From NCBI RefSeq assembly GCF_020921035.1, contig NC_063160.1, positions 19,185,095-19,249,094 of the forward strand: a stretch of 64,000 nucleotides of DNA, read 5' to 3'. Below, in pieces: positions 38,101-50,500 of the stretch. Position 1 is the stretch's first letter, and each line of letters starts with the position of its first letter. The DNA is from Rhodamnia argentea. Its lineage: Eukaryota > Streptophyta > Magnoliopsida > Myrtales > Myrtaceae. The notes below the pieces were generated by a model. It was not told the origin of the DNA and made no database searches. It was given only the letters and a program-made list of their open reading frames with translations. The position numbers and the translations under genes are program-made.

Positions 38101-39781
38101 GAAGCAAAATCTCATTTTTATGTGTCAAGATTTTATATCCAGTAGCAGAACATCAAACTTGTGGTATGAAAGCTCTCACACAAAGATCCAGAAAGTGCTC
38201 ACTTTCACCCCATGAATTCTCGCAAATTTAGAAGGACTCCTTCAGCTTAGAGAGTTGAACTCTAGAACCAACATTCCTTTCCTTTGTATCTGGACAAAAT
38301 TTTCAAGAAAAACGATCAAATCCTTCCCTTAATGTTACAGAACACCTAATAGCTGCAAATAACTTATTTCAAGCTGCCTATTTCCAAGACCTCCAGCCTG
38401 AATTAGAGCCAAAGTATCAGCACTATCCCACATAACTACAAGCCCATGCTTCCATTGCCACCACTTAGTCGCATATTCACCAAACTACACTTAATCACCT
38501 CAACCAAGTAATGTTACATGTTTCAGCTGGACGCTGAGTTTGAACGGGGAAAGAGCAGTGGAAGTTCCCTGCCCCTACCCAGAGCGTTTACATGTTTATA
38601 TTCACAAATTATGACCTAGACATCCCGCTACAGATCTCGTTTAATCAGGCAATTCCACATCATGATTCACAATAGATAGGTGAAGACTCGCAACATAGAA
38701 TTTCATTCGAGGATAGCAAAGCGCTAAGTTTTGCAACTAATGGTTGCATGAGAAACGATATATCCTCCTATCCTCCTTAAAGATGACAAAATGGGCCTAA
38801 AATCCATATTTAATAGTGTGGATTACTTAACGACTTAATGATCTTAAATAAATTTTAAATTAATTATAACTGATTACCTCTCTTAACCAAGTCATAAACA
38901 ATTTTTTTGATTTTTCAATTTTCTAATGTTTTTATTTTATTTTTTCTACGAAATCTAGAGAGAGCCGTGAATATTTAAAAAATATTTGAATTTTTTAATA
39001 ATTTGTTATTCTATTATTTATTTATTTTAGTCTTTTCTTTTCTTTCTTATTCTTTTTCTTTATTCCTCTGTTACAACAGGTCAGAGATGGCCACGGGCGA
39101 GCTCGAGTATCGCCGGTCAATGAGGCGGCCGATTGTTTTCCATTTGCCGATGGTCGGTCGGTCGCCGGACGCCAGCAACTGACCCAATGGGAGAAAAAGG
39201 AAATTGCGGTTTCCAGTAAAAAAAATCAAAAAATTAGAAATTTTGTAAGAAACAAGTATTTTTAAATTGAATTAAATAAGGAAAAAATAAAATAAAAAAT
39301 TAGAAATTTTTATAAGAAACAGTTTTTTAAATTGAATTAAATATATAAAAATTAGAAATTTAATTAAATTAGAAATTTATATGTGTTCAGTCAGCTGGAC
39401 CATAAATATTAGGTCAAAAGACATCAAATTTGTTAATTTGAGTTGGAATTTTTTTTTTTTAAGCGTTCCCACAGTTTGATGGGTCTAATCCACCGAATTT
39501 CAAATTCAGAATTCTGACACGTGCTACTTTCTAAACAAAGCCCCGAGTGGACAATCGTTTAAAGTTGTCCAGACGAGCCTATCAATTGAGCGACGACACA
39601 CACCTGCGTGCTTGCGATCGTTGGGCGTGCCCGACTTGGCCAGGACTTCGAGATCGACGAGGCTCAGGGACATAAGCCCCAGCGTGAGGCCAGACATGAA
39701 TCCAGCAAACGCCACCAGCAGCACCGCGCCCAGTATGTGGACGAAGAAGTTGGTGTCGCAGCATCGGTACTCCGCGGCCAT
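35117..39781 (-). CDS. DUF21 + CBS-pair membrane protein (CNNM/CorC-like; plant MGR family), copy B
   Basis: Eleven exons matching copy A: 39781-39604, 37479-37403, 37317-37234, 36943-36830, 36739-36653, 36524-36385, 36298-36211, 35911-35838, 35735-35608, 35501-35245, 35158-35117. Frames close to 422 residues. Exons 1-9 have exactly the same lengths as copy A. Exon 10 is three codons shorter in the basic linker after CBS 1, and the C-terminus ends HHFED instead of HQFEES. DUF21 helices, both CBS halves and the conserved [20 protein letters not shown] stretch are intact. Intron 1 is longer than in copy A because of an insertion (38756-39510). Both copies look functional, so dosage or expression difference is the likely reason for retention. 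Confidence 0.93.
38756..39510. mobile_element. Copy-B-specific insertion in intron 1 (unclassified)
   Basis: Copy A and copy B introns align up to 'tgcaacta..gttgcatgagaa' and again from 'cagaattc..'/'gctttctaa.aaagccccgag'. Copy B has about 750 bp between them, where copy A has about 20 bp. The insert is strongly AT-rich with one GC-rich patch (about 39085-39190). No terminal repeats or target duplication were confirmed. Confidence 0.6.
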
Positions 39782-41434
39782 TCAAACCGCCCTCGCCCTC
39801 TCCGATTCCCAATTCCACAGCTGAGCCGCTCAAACCGCCAGAAGAAAACCCAGGGACAAACGGAGCTGCTCAATCGCCTCCATAGCCCAGGCTTCGCTCC
39901 AAGAACCGAAACAGTAAACACGCTCTCTGTCGATCAGTATTCGCGAGGTTCCACAAGATAGCGACGCTCTTCTTCTTCTTCTTCTTCGGCGATCCTCCAA
40001 GAGAGAGAGAGAGACAGAGATGGGAGGGAGAGAGGGGAAGAGCAAGAGAGAAGGACGAGACGGAGAAACAGAGGCAGCTGGCAAAGTCGTAAATAAACGG
40101 ACAAGGGACGGACTGCGAGCGTGACGGTGACACGTGCGGCGGTCTCGAATATACGGGGGTTCCTATACTTGTTTTGAATTTTTCCTTAACGTGCTTGTCA
40201 AATTATTGTTATCAAGTCCCACTCCACTTGCATCACCGCTTACTAAACAACAGTATCTTTGCCTAGGAATCCTAGGATACTTTTTGGACAGCTCGAGACA
40301 AACTGTCTAAAGATTATTAATAATAATAATCACCCGCCTCTTAGAAAGTTACAAAAAAAAAAAAAAAGCCTTCCAAACGTTTTAAAACTCTGGCCTTTCT
40401 AGAATTATCTTTGAGTTTAAAATTTGATGACCCTTTTCCCCATTAAGTAAAACCAAAAATTGCGCGACATTAACAACAACAAAAAAAAGCACTTTCCTTA
40501 TGATGATTTGTACTAACGCCTTGGCATTTACTCGTTTGTAGATAAGTAGACTATTGGAATTAACAAATCTCATGCATGTTTTAAAGGGTTGGTGTTTGTC
40601 CAGCATGTTGATGGTCACTATGTAAGAAAGCTAGCATTCAGGGATGCAAACAATTTTGAGCCTTAACCCCCCAAGAACATTGGCCATTCAACTCGGGGTG
40701 CGGTCAACGCCACCTAAGCAGGTGATTTGCCTAGATTTAATCGGTTCATGGGATTATCGGTATGCCTCCGGATGATCGGATTCCCCGTGTAAAAAATTAC
40801 GTCTCCGATGTAGCCACACTTTTCCTTGTGGAGATAAAATTCAATTACTTCGGAATGCATCTTTTTCTTCTTATTTTTGTAAAGGAACTTCTTTTCTTTT
40901 TCAAGTTACTTAGAGATAGGAAATTCACATGTTATGTACTCGAAATTTTACTCACGTTCATAGCTCGTACTTGATTTATGAAAGGGTTTTTATCGAAAAG
41001 TATATCATAAGTTCTAGCAAAGCTTAAAAGTTCACTGAAGTTCTATCCTTGTTAGAGCGTCAATATTGCACCAAGGTTGTTAGAGTGTATAGTTGTCCTC
41101 CTTACTCCGACATAGCAACGTAAATTTTAATCAGTATGAAAATAATTACGAAAAAAACGTGCTGGATAATGTCTTAATTCTTTTCTTGTTGCTTGTCCAT
41201 GTAGAAATCATGCAGGTACCATTCAATGTCCCATTTCTCTAATTTCTATAAGGTTTTTGTCTCTTTAATTTTTTCCACAATTCAATTCGATGTGAGGCAA
41301 AATTGAGAAAATCTCCTTTCCAGAGCTATAAAGCTTAAACAGTAGAAAAGTTTAACCTGAGTAATACATACTGCCAATGCCAAAAACATCCACCAAGTCA
41401 AAAGGCCACGGTAACACCAAGTAAAACAACAAGC
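39782..41434. other. Upstream region of DUF21/CBS copy B and 3' flank of BCAT copy A
   Basis: CTT and GA tracts near 39966-40017 lie in the copy B 5' UTR region. The rest is AT-rich, with no gene or RNA recognised. Confidence 0.5.
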
Positions 41435-44372
41435 TCAATTGACCTCCACCACCCAACCCATGGTATCTTCAAGCCTACCCATTTGGATCCCCGTCAAGGT
41501 TTCCCGCAGCTTCTGACTGACTGCATCTGCTTGTGTTTTATACTCGATCCTGCATCATGAGATTAAGTAGTAGTGTCATGGAGCAGATACCGATGAGCAG
41601 CGCAGACCGGAGTGCGCACATTTTGGTTCATTGAGGCATAATCGATCCGTAAATGGCACGGCGGCAGACTCTTTTCTTATGCTGGAGAGAATAGGGGAAA
41701 CGGGGGGGAAAAGAGTGTGGACAGATGAAGTTGCCAGCCGAGTACCTTCTACCCTGGTGAGTTACGCTGCTAATCGATGCGACAACCATGGCGGTTCCCG
41801 TACAGAAAGCTTCATCGGCATCCATCAATTCATCAATCGTCACGGGACGTTCCTCGACCTGTCAAGTTTTCAGAACAAAGGGAGCATAAGTGCACAAATT
41901 ATTGAGACAGGGCAAGTAAGACATCGCGACACGGATGATCTCGTTTCAGGGAGTTCCGTCTCCATTCATTTGTGCTCCTATTCAAATGATCGATTTGCAT
42001 TAACATTCCTTATAGTCCAAATATGAACCCAATCTTCCCCCCCCACCCTTAGACAGTAACTTGAGAGCTTCATCAAACCAACGGGAATCATCCAAAGGGC
42101 AAAAAAGGACGGCTTTCCCAGTTAGCGTAAAATGCAAAATGCTTAGGTTGCGAAATCCAATCGATAAAAAGCATAGTGTGAATGTAATCACCTGGTAATC
42201 AAGCGTAAGAGCAATTTTAATTATGCTTTTTCTTGTGATACCAGGAAGGATTATTCCATGTGCTGGGGGAGTTGATATGGTATTTCCCTGCAGTAACAGG
42301 CCACTGTAAGTACACTAATCAGACAGTAATGAATATCTCATTATCAAAGACAATGATTCTCATATACAAAATTTGCAGATGCTTGCTGTTCTCCAAAATT
42401 CTTCCATGTACTACAAGGCAACAGCAAAATGGGGTCGTTCCTTGTCTGTGCCGCAGCAGCATCGTCTTCCTTGAAATTGCACAAATCTAAGAACAGCACT
42501 CTTCAGTTTTTTAAGCAAAACATACTAAGCCGACCGACCAGATTCTGTTCAACTAGACATTCAAGGTCTTCCAAACCTTATGAATCTTGTAGGACAAAAG
42601 AACCATAATGTTACAAATATAGCTGGAATAGACCACTCAAAACTGACCTTCACCGAAAAAATGTTACATGCAGAACCCTCATCAATGTACTTTCCAGTTG
42701 CAGCATCCAAGAATAGAACATCAGAAAAACCTTGCGCCTTTGCTCTAGTCAGTGCGTTCAAAACCTACAAGAGCGAGCGAGCAAATAGGTCATTGGAAAC
42801 TCCCCGTGTGTAGAAATCAGAACTAAAAGATCGGTATTTTGACTACATAAATCTTAAATACCACTGGTTAAGACACCTGCCGGAGTAATACTAACTAATA
42901 GACCTCAACATGAATGACCACATGGAAGTTTTTCCTAACAATTTAACAATTTTGGTACTTACTGGTGAATAGTTAGCCACGGCCTTAATGCCTCCTGTTC
43001 CACCAGAAGAAGCTCGATGATGCTTCTCCTCGACCACCAGGTTCAGGGACCTCTGGTGCTAGAGTGATGAAAAAGATGAATTTCTGTCAGTACTAAGAGT
43101 CGCTTCATCCCGCATAAAACAAAACCCTGCTTCGAGTTGGTGGTAATCATTTAGCAAGGAAACGCATACCCCGCTTAATGTCTCCAATGTCAAGTATCAG
43201 GATCATGCAAATGAACCAAGGTCAGGATTTTCTAAAGGTACTGAACCTTAAGTTCAAATCATAGTCTTAAGAAGGTTGTGTAAGTAAACATCATTTGGTC
43301 GTTGTTTTCGCTTTTTCATCTAAGCGGGAACAAATGGTGGTTCAGCGAAAGCAATCTTACACCTTGTGATAGCTTCCGACAGGCGAAGCATAGACTAAGA
43401 ATGTGTATTCTGGCGCTGGCCCTACTCCCAGAATAGCACCACTTCCCATGAGCAAAGGCCTTACATACATAGATCCCTTCCCAAAAGGCGGCACCTGTTT
43501 CAATGTTCAACCAGAAAATTCAAAGGCACGTCACACCAATCGAAAAGCCCGCAGTATGAAGGCATCACACATATTGAAAGAGCGCTCAGCATAAGATCAG
43601 GCATGCTAGTGCTTCATGCGAACTAAATTACCCAACGCTCGTTGGCCAGGACAGTTTGCTTCACTGCATCAACAAACTGCTCAATAGAAGGTGAAGGCAT
43701 GCACAATCTCTCTGCACCTGCCTTCATCCGCAGAGCATTCTGTTCAGGTCGGAAAAGCAGAATCTGACCATCTTCCTTCCTGTATGCCTTCAAGCCTTCA
43801 AACAGTCCCTACACACGACAGACCGTTATTATTCTGGGAAAGTGTACAATTTCTTACTGAGTATGCTTAACAATGTTCTGAGACAACTTGTTTATAGGGC
43901 AGCCCTTTCAACGATTAAAACAAGACAACTTGTTGATCCTGCATACCTGTCCATAATTGAGAATACCGGAACAAGGGCTTAGCTCGATATTTCCGTAAGG
44001 AATTAGACTTTCCTGAGAAAAGTCCTCGCCAGTAGAGCATTTCATCACATACATATAATCAGTTGGAGTCAAAGAAAATCCCATCTCTTCCCAGTTGACA
44101 TCAGGATACTGCCTATCATTATTTCTGTGGATCCAACAAGAGAAATTAGGCAAAAAATTCACATATGTGATAATGTAAAAAAGCCTATTCAAGCAAATGC
44201 TGCGGAAGAGCAGAACTAGAAAAGGAGTTTTGCTGAAACAGATAGAACTTGAAGAATTGCCGTGACTAAAGATCACTGCGAATGCTAGTCAATCAGAGGC
44301 AAGCTGACAACCACTTTATATAGGTTACCCATAGGTGTTGCCTTCAGGAGAGTTTTCCAGTGATGGAGCCAT
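41435..44372 (-). CDS. BCAT: Branched-chain amino acid aminotransferase, cytosolic type, copy A
   Basis: PLP enzyme of fold type IV that interconverts Leu/Ile/Val and their 2-oxo acids with glutamate/2-oxoglutarate. Nine exons: 44372-44329, 44124-43947, 43808-43632, 43494-43363, 43058-42963, 42764-42648, 42287-42192, 41858-41746, 41549-41435, giving 355 residues. Seen: DYMYVMKC, the [17 protein letters not shown] block, [12 protein letters not shown], the PLP-lysine motif [12 protein letters not shown] (Lys about 202), the class IV signature ending LPGITRKS, and EAFCTGTA. There is no transit peptide. An in-frame TGA just upstream of the ATG supports this start, and a splice acceptor at 44402 indicates a 5' UTR intron. 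Tandem paralogue of 47592-50653. Confidence 0.95.
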
Positions 44373-45610
44373 TTGGTGCAAGAAGAAGAGACAGTTTCAG
44401 ACTGCAAAACAGAGCAAAAACAGACTGATTGTGCCCGTTATGAGAGAGAGCCACCAAAGAAATGGCAAACATGCATGTGGGTATCTGCCAAATTGCCAAT
44501 AGCTTCGAATGATGCAAAGACCTTGTTTTTAGCAGTTACTTATGAAAACATGAAACAAAAAACTGATGGGGCAGTCAGCACGATTTGCACGACAATGTGG
44601 TTTGAAAAGATTCCATGCACAAAGTAGTCTGACACGAGAACCTCTTGGACATCGCTTTCTACTGTGTTTGGTATTGTTACGTAGGCTTGAACTCTTGACC
44701 AGGTGACGAAGTCAATAACCACAATCAAGACAAAAAGTAACCATAGGCAATGGCCAAAGAGGGCAAAAAAATTGAATCAGTACTCGTCTGACGTGAACAA
44801 TCTCTTGGAGAGGCAAAGAGTAGGTGAGGGACAAAATGCATCACGACTATAAATTAGGTAATATAATCGATTTTCTTTGTTCAGAATCAGTATATGCACG
44901 TAGACCTCTCCATCCAATATGGGGCGGTAGATGTTAGGATTGGTGCACAACCACAACGAAATAGAGCGTGAAAGCGAGAAAGAGAAATCGAGACACAAGT
45001 TTATATATATAACAGTAGCTATTCATGGACCTAAACCTAAATAACCAATAAAATATGGGCTCAAACTATAAAAGCCCCCTAACGTTCAGAGGGCGCTGCC
45101 CCCCTTGAGATCCCCACAAGGGCGACTCTCCCGGACCCTCGTCCGTTAACCGGAGAGTGGGACCCGAGCTTTCATATTGATGGGGAATATGATCCACATC
45201 CTAACGATGGACATGGCTAGGACTCTAAGAGTTTACTCAGGAAAAGTCGTGATCTGGACACACGGCCATGACAAACCATGACAAATATTTCACGTGTCCG
45301 TGCATGAAGACTTTGGAGATCCCAACGCAGAGGGTCTGGTACAATTGCGTTCCTCGTCGACCAATCTCCATAGAGAGATACGAGGAAGAACTCGAAACAA
45401 CTTGGTACAAGAAGCGCTTTTTCTAAGGCAAAATGAAAATGTGAAGAGAAAGATGGGATGATGCACCGGCGCAGTGGAAATTTACTTTATGAAGTGAGGC
45501 CGATCGTCAATAACTGCCGCAGATTATGAGTTCATCATGATCGGTAGAGAGAAGTGAATGCGAAGCAATGCGACGGGGTACTGCCAGTGAGTGCTTTTAT
45601 AGGGGCGCTC
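44373..45610 (-). promoter_or_regulatory. 5' region of BCAT copy A, carrying a copy-specific insertion
   Basis: Segments align with 50654-51650 upstream of copy B, including 'tgtagtctgacacgagaacc', 'cagtatatgcacgt' and a block of about 270 bp at 45325-45600 ('cgttcctcgtcgaccaat' and 'gattatgagttc'). Conservation over more than 1 kb is expected of a promoter, 5' UTR exon and UTR intron shared by duplicates. No TATA box was assigned. Confidence 0.6.
44902..45290 (+). mobile_element. Insertion with 5-bp target duplication (dispersed repeat copy 3, solo-LTR-like)
   Basis: The segment is flanked by cacgt on both sides (44897-44901 and 45291-45295), and the paralogous site near 51327 has a single cacgt and no insert. 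It contains copy 3 of the dispersed repeat: 'gtgcacaaccacaacgaaat', 'aataaaatatgggctcaaac' and 'agggcgctgcccccc'. A 5-bp duplication fits LTR retrotransposons; canonical TG..CA ends are not exact. Confidence 0.65.
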
Positions 45611-45963
45611 TGTTGACATTCTGATCAATTTTCCTAGGATAATCTTAGGCTCCACAAGCTTCTAGTCTAGGCTACTAGTTGGCAGTTGTGGATTGGGGTC
45701 TACAAGTCTCTAAGTATTACTACGATTGTTTGGCTGAAAGAAACTTGAAGTTGTTAGAGTTGGCGACGGAAGAAGAGAGTAGAAACGGGCTATAAATAGC
45801 CTAGCCCTGTTCATTTGAGTGTGTAGCAGAAAGCTAACAAAGAAGCATCCCTTGTAGTTGAAGTCCCCGTAAGATGAAATCCTCAAATTCATATTGGCCT
45901 CTCTTTGCTCCAAAATTAGTTGCCCACTAATCTTACATTATCTCACCCTTTTTCTTTCTATCA
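45611..45963 (+). repeat. 5' LTR
   Basis: Starts tgttgacatt directly after the cgctc target copy. A TATA-like ctataaatag at about 45791 is followed by the tract 'ttgagtgtgtagcagaaa' shared with the 3' LTR. The end is uncertain because the last ~25 bases differ between the LTRs. Confidence 0.75.
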
Positions 45964-45974
45964 AAAATTAATAA

Positions 45975-45987
45975 TGGTATCAGAGCC
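45975..45987 (+). other. Primer-binding site (initiator tRNA-Met)
   Basis: tggtatcagagcc is the standard copia primer-binding sequence, located just inside the left LTR. Confidence 0.85.
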
Positions 45988-47182
45988 TCGTTAGGTTGGT
46001 ATTGGACATTTGTCCTAACCACCTTTTACCAAAATCGCCCGCTATAATTACCGTAGCGCTAATTTTCTGATGGCACGAGATTTATGGGACATTGTGGAAA
46101 AGAGGATACGCGGCTCCACAAAAAGATGCAAGCGTTCCGAAAGAGCAATTACAAAAAGATACAAGGGCATTATGTGTTATTCAGCAATGCAAGCACTCTC
46201 TGAAATGGAATCCTGGGAGTAATTGAAGTAAAGACAGCAAAAAAAAAAAGGTATGAGAAATACTACAAGAAGAATTGGATGGGATGGTAAAGGCGCGCAT
46301 CATTCAACTTCAAACTTTGAGAAAGGAATTTGAGAATTCTAAAATGAAAGATAATGAAACCGTTCAACAATTTTGTGGAAGATTAAAAGAACTAGTATAT
46401 CACATTAGGGCTTATGGAAATGAGATCACTAATCACGAGGTGATACAAAGAATGGTGGTGACATTTACTAGAAAATACAACTCTATTATCACCGCTATAG
46501 AAGAATCTAAATATTTGAAAACCTTATTAGTGAATTGACTCTCTAGAAGTACATGAAAAAAGACAGACGGTTCAGGATGAAGAATTGTTGAAAGTGTCTT
46601 CCAGTATAAAATAAAAATACGGTCTCATCAATCAAAAATGGAGGAAAGAGCATACGGAAAAATACATGAGGAGAAACATCTCCAAGGGAAAAACATTCAC
46701 CTTATAGTACTTGCAAGAAAACTAAAGATTTGAAGAAAAATTGTTCGTTTAGAAATAAACCGCAATTCCGTTTTGTTAAAAGATATGGCCACAGAGAAAA
46801 AAATTGTTGCTCAAAAATAAATGACCAAGCGAATTATGTCGAAGAAACTGAAAATACAGATAATATTTTCTACGCAGGCCAAGTGGCAAAAGATGACAGA
46901 AATGATATAGGGTATATTGATAGTGGATGTAGTAATCACATGACGGGGATGAACTTAATAGACACCGATATTGACACACCGGCGAAAACCCAAGTTAGAT
47001 TGGACGGCGGTGCATTAGTGGATATGAAAGGAAAAGGCAATGTCGCTGCTAAAACAAAGGAATGCCCCAATGTATATTCATAACGTATATCTAGCCCCCA
47101 GTCAGGCACAGAATCTACTTAGTGTGGGCCAAATGGTACAAAATGAGTGTTCTCTATACTTTATAGGAGATACATGCACCAA

Positions 47183-47515
47183 TATGGAGATTTTGACCAA
47201 TTTTCCTAAAATAATATGAGACTCGGCGAGCTTCTAGACTAGCAGTTGGTAGTTGTGAGTTGTGATCTACAAGTCTCATTCTAGACTAAGTGTTAGTTGT
47301 GTTATTTGGCTGAAGGAGCATGAAGTTGGTAGAGTTAATGAAAGAAGAGTAAGGCCGTAAATAGCCTAGCCCTCTCCATTTGAGTGTGTAGCAGAAAACT
47401 AACAAAGAAGCATCCCTTGTACTTGAAGCCCTTGCAGTACAAAATCCATAGATCCATATCGGCATCTCTTTGCTCCCAAATTTGTCGCCCACTAACCTTA
47501 CATTATCAAACTAGC
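47183..47515 (+). repeat. 3' LTR
   Basis: Aligns with the 5' LTR from 'tatggagattttgacc' through 'aacaaagaagcatcccttgt' to '..ttacattatc', ending in CA just before the second cgctc. Many substitutions and small indels separate the LTRs, so the insertion is not recent. Confidence 0.8.
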
Positions 47516-47591
47516 ACGCTCATTCTATGAAAAGCGAGCAGACCTTGGTTGGAGGTCTTTCTACAACATAAAACTGACAGACAACAACAGC

Positions 47592-50500
47592 TCAATTGAC
47601 CTCCACCATCCAGCCCTTGGTATCTGCAAGCCTACCCATTTGAATCCCAGTTAAGATTTCATGCAACTTCTGACAAACTGTATCTGCTTGTGTTTTGTAA
47701 TCAATCCTGCATCATGAGATTAAGTATTGTCAAGGAGCCTTGTCGATGAACAGCACAGATGCGCATGTGCCATTTCAATTCGTTGAGGCGCAATCCGTCC
47801 CCGAATCACATGGCACGAGACTCTTTCTTATGCTAGAGAGAAGAGGGAAATCAGGAAAAAGGATATGTCGAGAGATGAAGTCGCCAGCTGAGTACCTTCT
47901 ACCCTGATGAGTTACACTTCCAATGGATGTGACAACTACGGCAGTTCCTGTACAGAAAGCTTCATCGGCGTCCAGCAATTCATCAATTGCGACAGGACGT
48001 TCCTCAACCTGTCAAGTTTTTGAAAGAAAGGAAACAGAATTCCACATATTAACCCAACTGTCCCCCCCATATGGCATCACGAATTTGACAGACAATTTGG
48101 TTTAACTAATAACCATGAAGGGCACAAAATCTATCGAGACAGAGCAAGCAAGACATCACGACATGGATGATTTCGTTTCAGGGAGTTCTCTCTTGATTTG
48201 TTTGTGCTCCTAGTAAAAAATGATTGATTTGCAATAATGTTGCTTGTAGTCCAAATATAACCCCAATCATCCCCCTCCCCCCAGACGGTAACTTGAGAGC
48301 TTCATTACCAGCAGGAATCATCAAAAGAGGGGAAAAAAGGACAGCTTTCCTGATTAGCTTAAAATGAAAGACATTTTAATTGCAAAAATTCAATCAATAA
48401 AAAAATATAGTGTGAACATAATCACCTGGTAACCAAGAGTACCAGCAATTTCAATTATGCTTTTCCTCGTGATACCAGGAAGGATCGTTCCATGTGTTGG
48501 GGGAGTTGATATGCTATTTCCCTGCAACAACAAGCAACTGTAAGTATACTAATCCAATAGTAACGAATATCTCATTGTCAAAAACATTGGTTCCCATAAT
48601 GTGGTTACTAATTCATGATCTGGCATGTATAGAATGAAAACCTCATTCTCAATTCTACAATAATTTTCATGAAAGCCTTTCATTTGCTTCTCTTCGATGG
48701 AAGTGCCATGGCAGCATCATCATCCTTAAAATCACACAAATCTAGGAACAGCACCTCTCCAATTTTTCAAGCAAAACATACTAGTCATCAGATCAGATTC
48801 TGTTCAACTAAACATTGAATTTCTTCCAAACCATATGAATGCTGTAGGACAAAAGAACCATAATGTTACAAATTGAGCTAGAATAGACCACTCAAAACTG
48901 ACCTTCACAGAAAAAATGTTACATGCAGAAGCCTCATCAATGTACTTTCCAGTGGCAGCATCCAGGAAAAGAACCTCGGAAAAACCTTGCGCCTTTGCTC
49001 TACTTAGTGCATTCAAAACCTACAAGAGCAAGCGAGTGAATAGGCAATTGGAAACGCGTGTGGTAAATTAGTAATCAGAAATATAAGATTGGTATTTGGA
49101 CTAGATCAATATTAGATGCCTCTGGTTAAGAAACTTGTCAGAGAAATGCTAACTAATAGACTTCAACATGCATGAACACATGAAGGTGTTTCATAACAAT
49201 TCAACAATTTTGGTACTTACTGGTGAATAGTTGGCCACAGTCTTAATGCCTCCCGTTCCACCAGAAGAAGCTCGATGCTGCTTCTCCTCAACCACCAGGT
49301 TCAGCGACCTCTGGCCCTAGTGTAATGGAAAAAAGTCAAACTTTGTCAATATTAAGAGTCACTTCATCGCGCATAAGGCAAAACCCAGCTGCAAGTTGGT
49401 TACAAAATGAGATAATCATTTCACAAGGAAACGCATACTGCGCTTATGAGCTCCAATGTCTAGGATAGCGATCATGCAAATGAACCAAGCTATACAATTT
49501 CTAAAGGTGGCATACACTAACCCTGAGTTCAGACAATTGACAATCAAAGAGTCTTAAGAAGTCGTTCAAGTAAATGTCATTTTGTCATTGTTCTCATTTT
49601 TTTTTTTTTTTATCTAAGTGAAAACAAATGGTGATTCAGTGAAAGCCAATCTTATACCTTATGATAGCTTCCAACAGGAGAAGCATAGATTAAGAATGTG
49701 TATTCCGGCGCTGGCCCTAATCCCAGAGAAGGGCCACTTCCCATGAGCAAAGGCCTTAGATACATGGATCCCTTCTCAAAAGGAGGCACCTGTTTCAATG
49801 TTCAACCAGAAATTCCAAGGCATGTCACACCAATCGAAAAACTAGCAATTTTAAGGCATCACACACATAGGACCAAGGCATGCTACTGCTTCAAAAACAC
49901 TAAATTACCCAACGTTCATTGGCCAGGACAGTTTGCTTCACTGCACCAACAAACTGCTCAATAGAAGGTGAAGGCATGCACAATCTCTCTGCACCTGCCT
50001 TCATCCTCAAAGCATTCTGTTCAGGTCGGAAAAGCAGAATCCGACCATCTTCCTTCCTGTATGCCTTCAGGCCTTCAAACAGTCCCTACACACGACAGAC
50101 TGTTATTATTTTGGAAAGCAGTACAATTTCTTATTAGTTATGCTTTATAAGTGCTCTGAGAGAACTCATTAGTAGGACCGCAGTGCTTTTGACAATTCAA
50201 ATAAGACGACTTATTGATCCTGCTCACCTGTCCGTAATTGAGGATACCGGAACAAGGGCTTAGCTCAATATTACCATAAGGAATCAGACTTCCCTGAGAA
50301 AATTTCTCACCAATAGAACATTTCATCACATACATGTAGTCAGTTGGAGTCAAAGAAAATCCCATTTCTTCCCAGTTAACATCAGGATACTTCCCATCAT
50401 TATTGCTGTGGTTCCAACAAAGAGAAATTAGGCACAAAAGGCATAAATGTGATAATGTAGAGAGGCCTATTCAAGCAAATGCTGTGGGAGAGCCAGAACT

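Larger units (their letters stand above)
45611..47515 (+). mobile_element. Copia-type LTR retrotransposon with large internal deletion
   Basis: Two related LTRs (45611 to about 45963, and 47183-47515) enclose about 1.2 kb. The element is flanked by cgctc at 45606-45610 and 47516-47520. A primer-binding site complementary to initiator tRNA-Met (tggtatcagagcc, 45975-45987) follows the left LTR. Internal coding is decayed gag (best frame 46275-46538), a CCHC-like knuckle (RYGHREKNC) and the start of an aspartic protease (IDSGCSNHMTG, about 46915-46950). It then ends shortly after the pre-integrase segment. Integrase, reverse transcriptase and RNase H are absent, so it could only move with help. 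It inserted in the spacer upstream of BCAT copy A. Confidence 0.9.
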
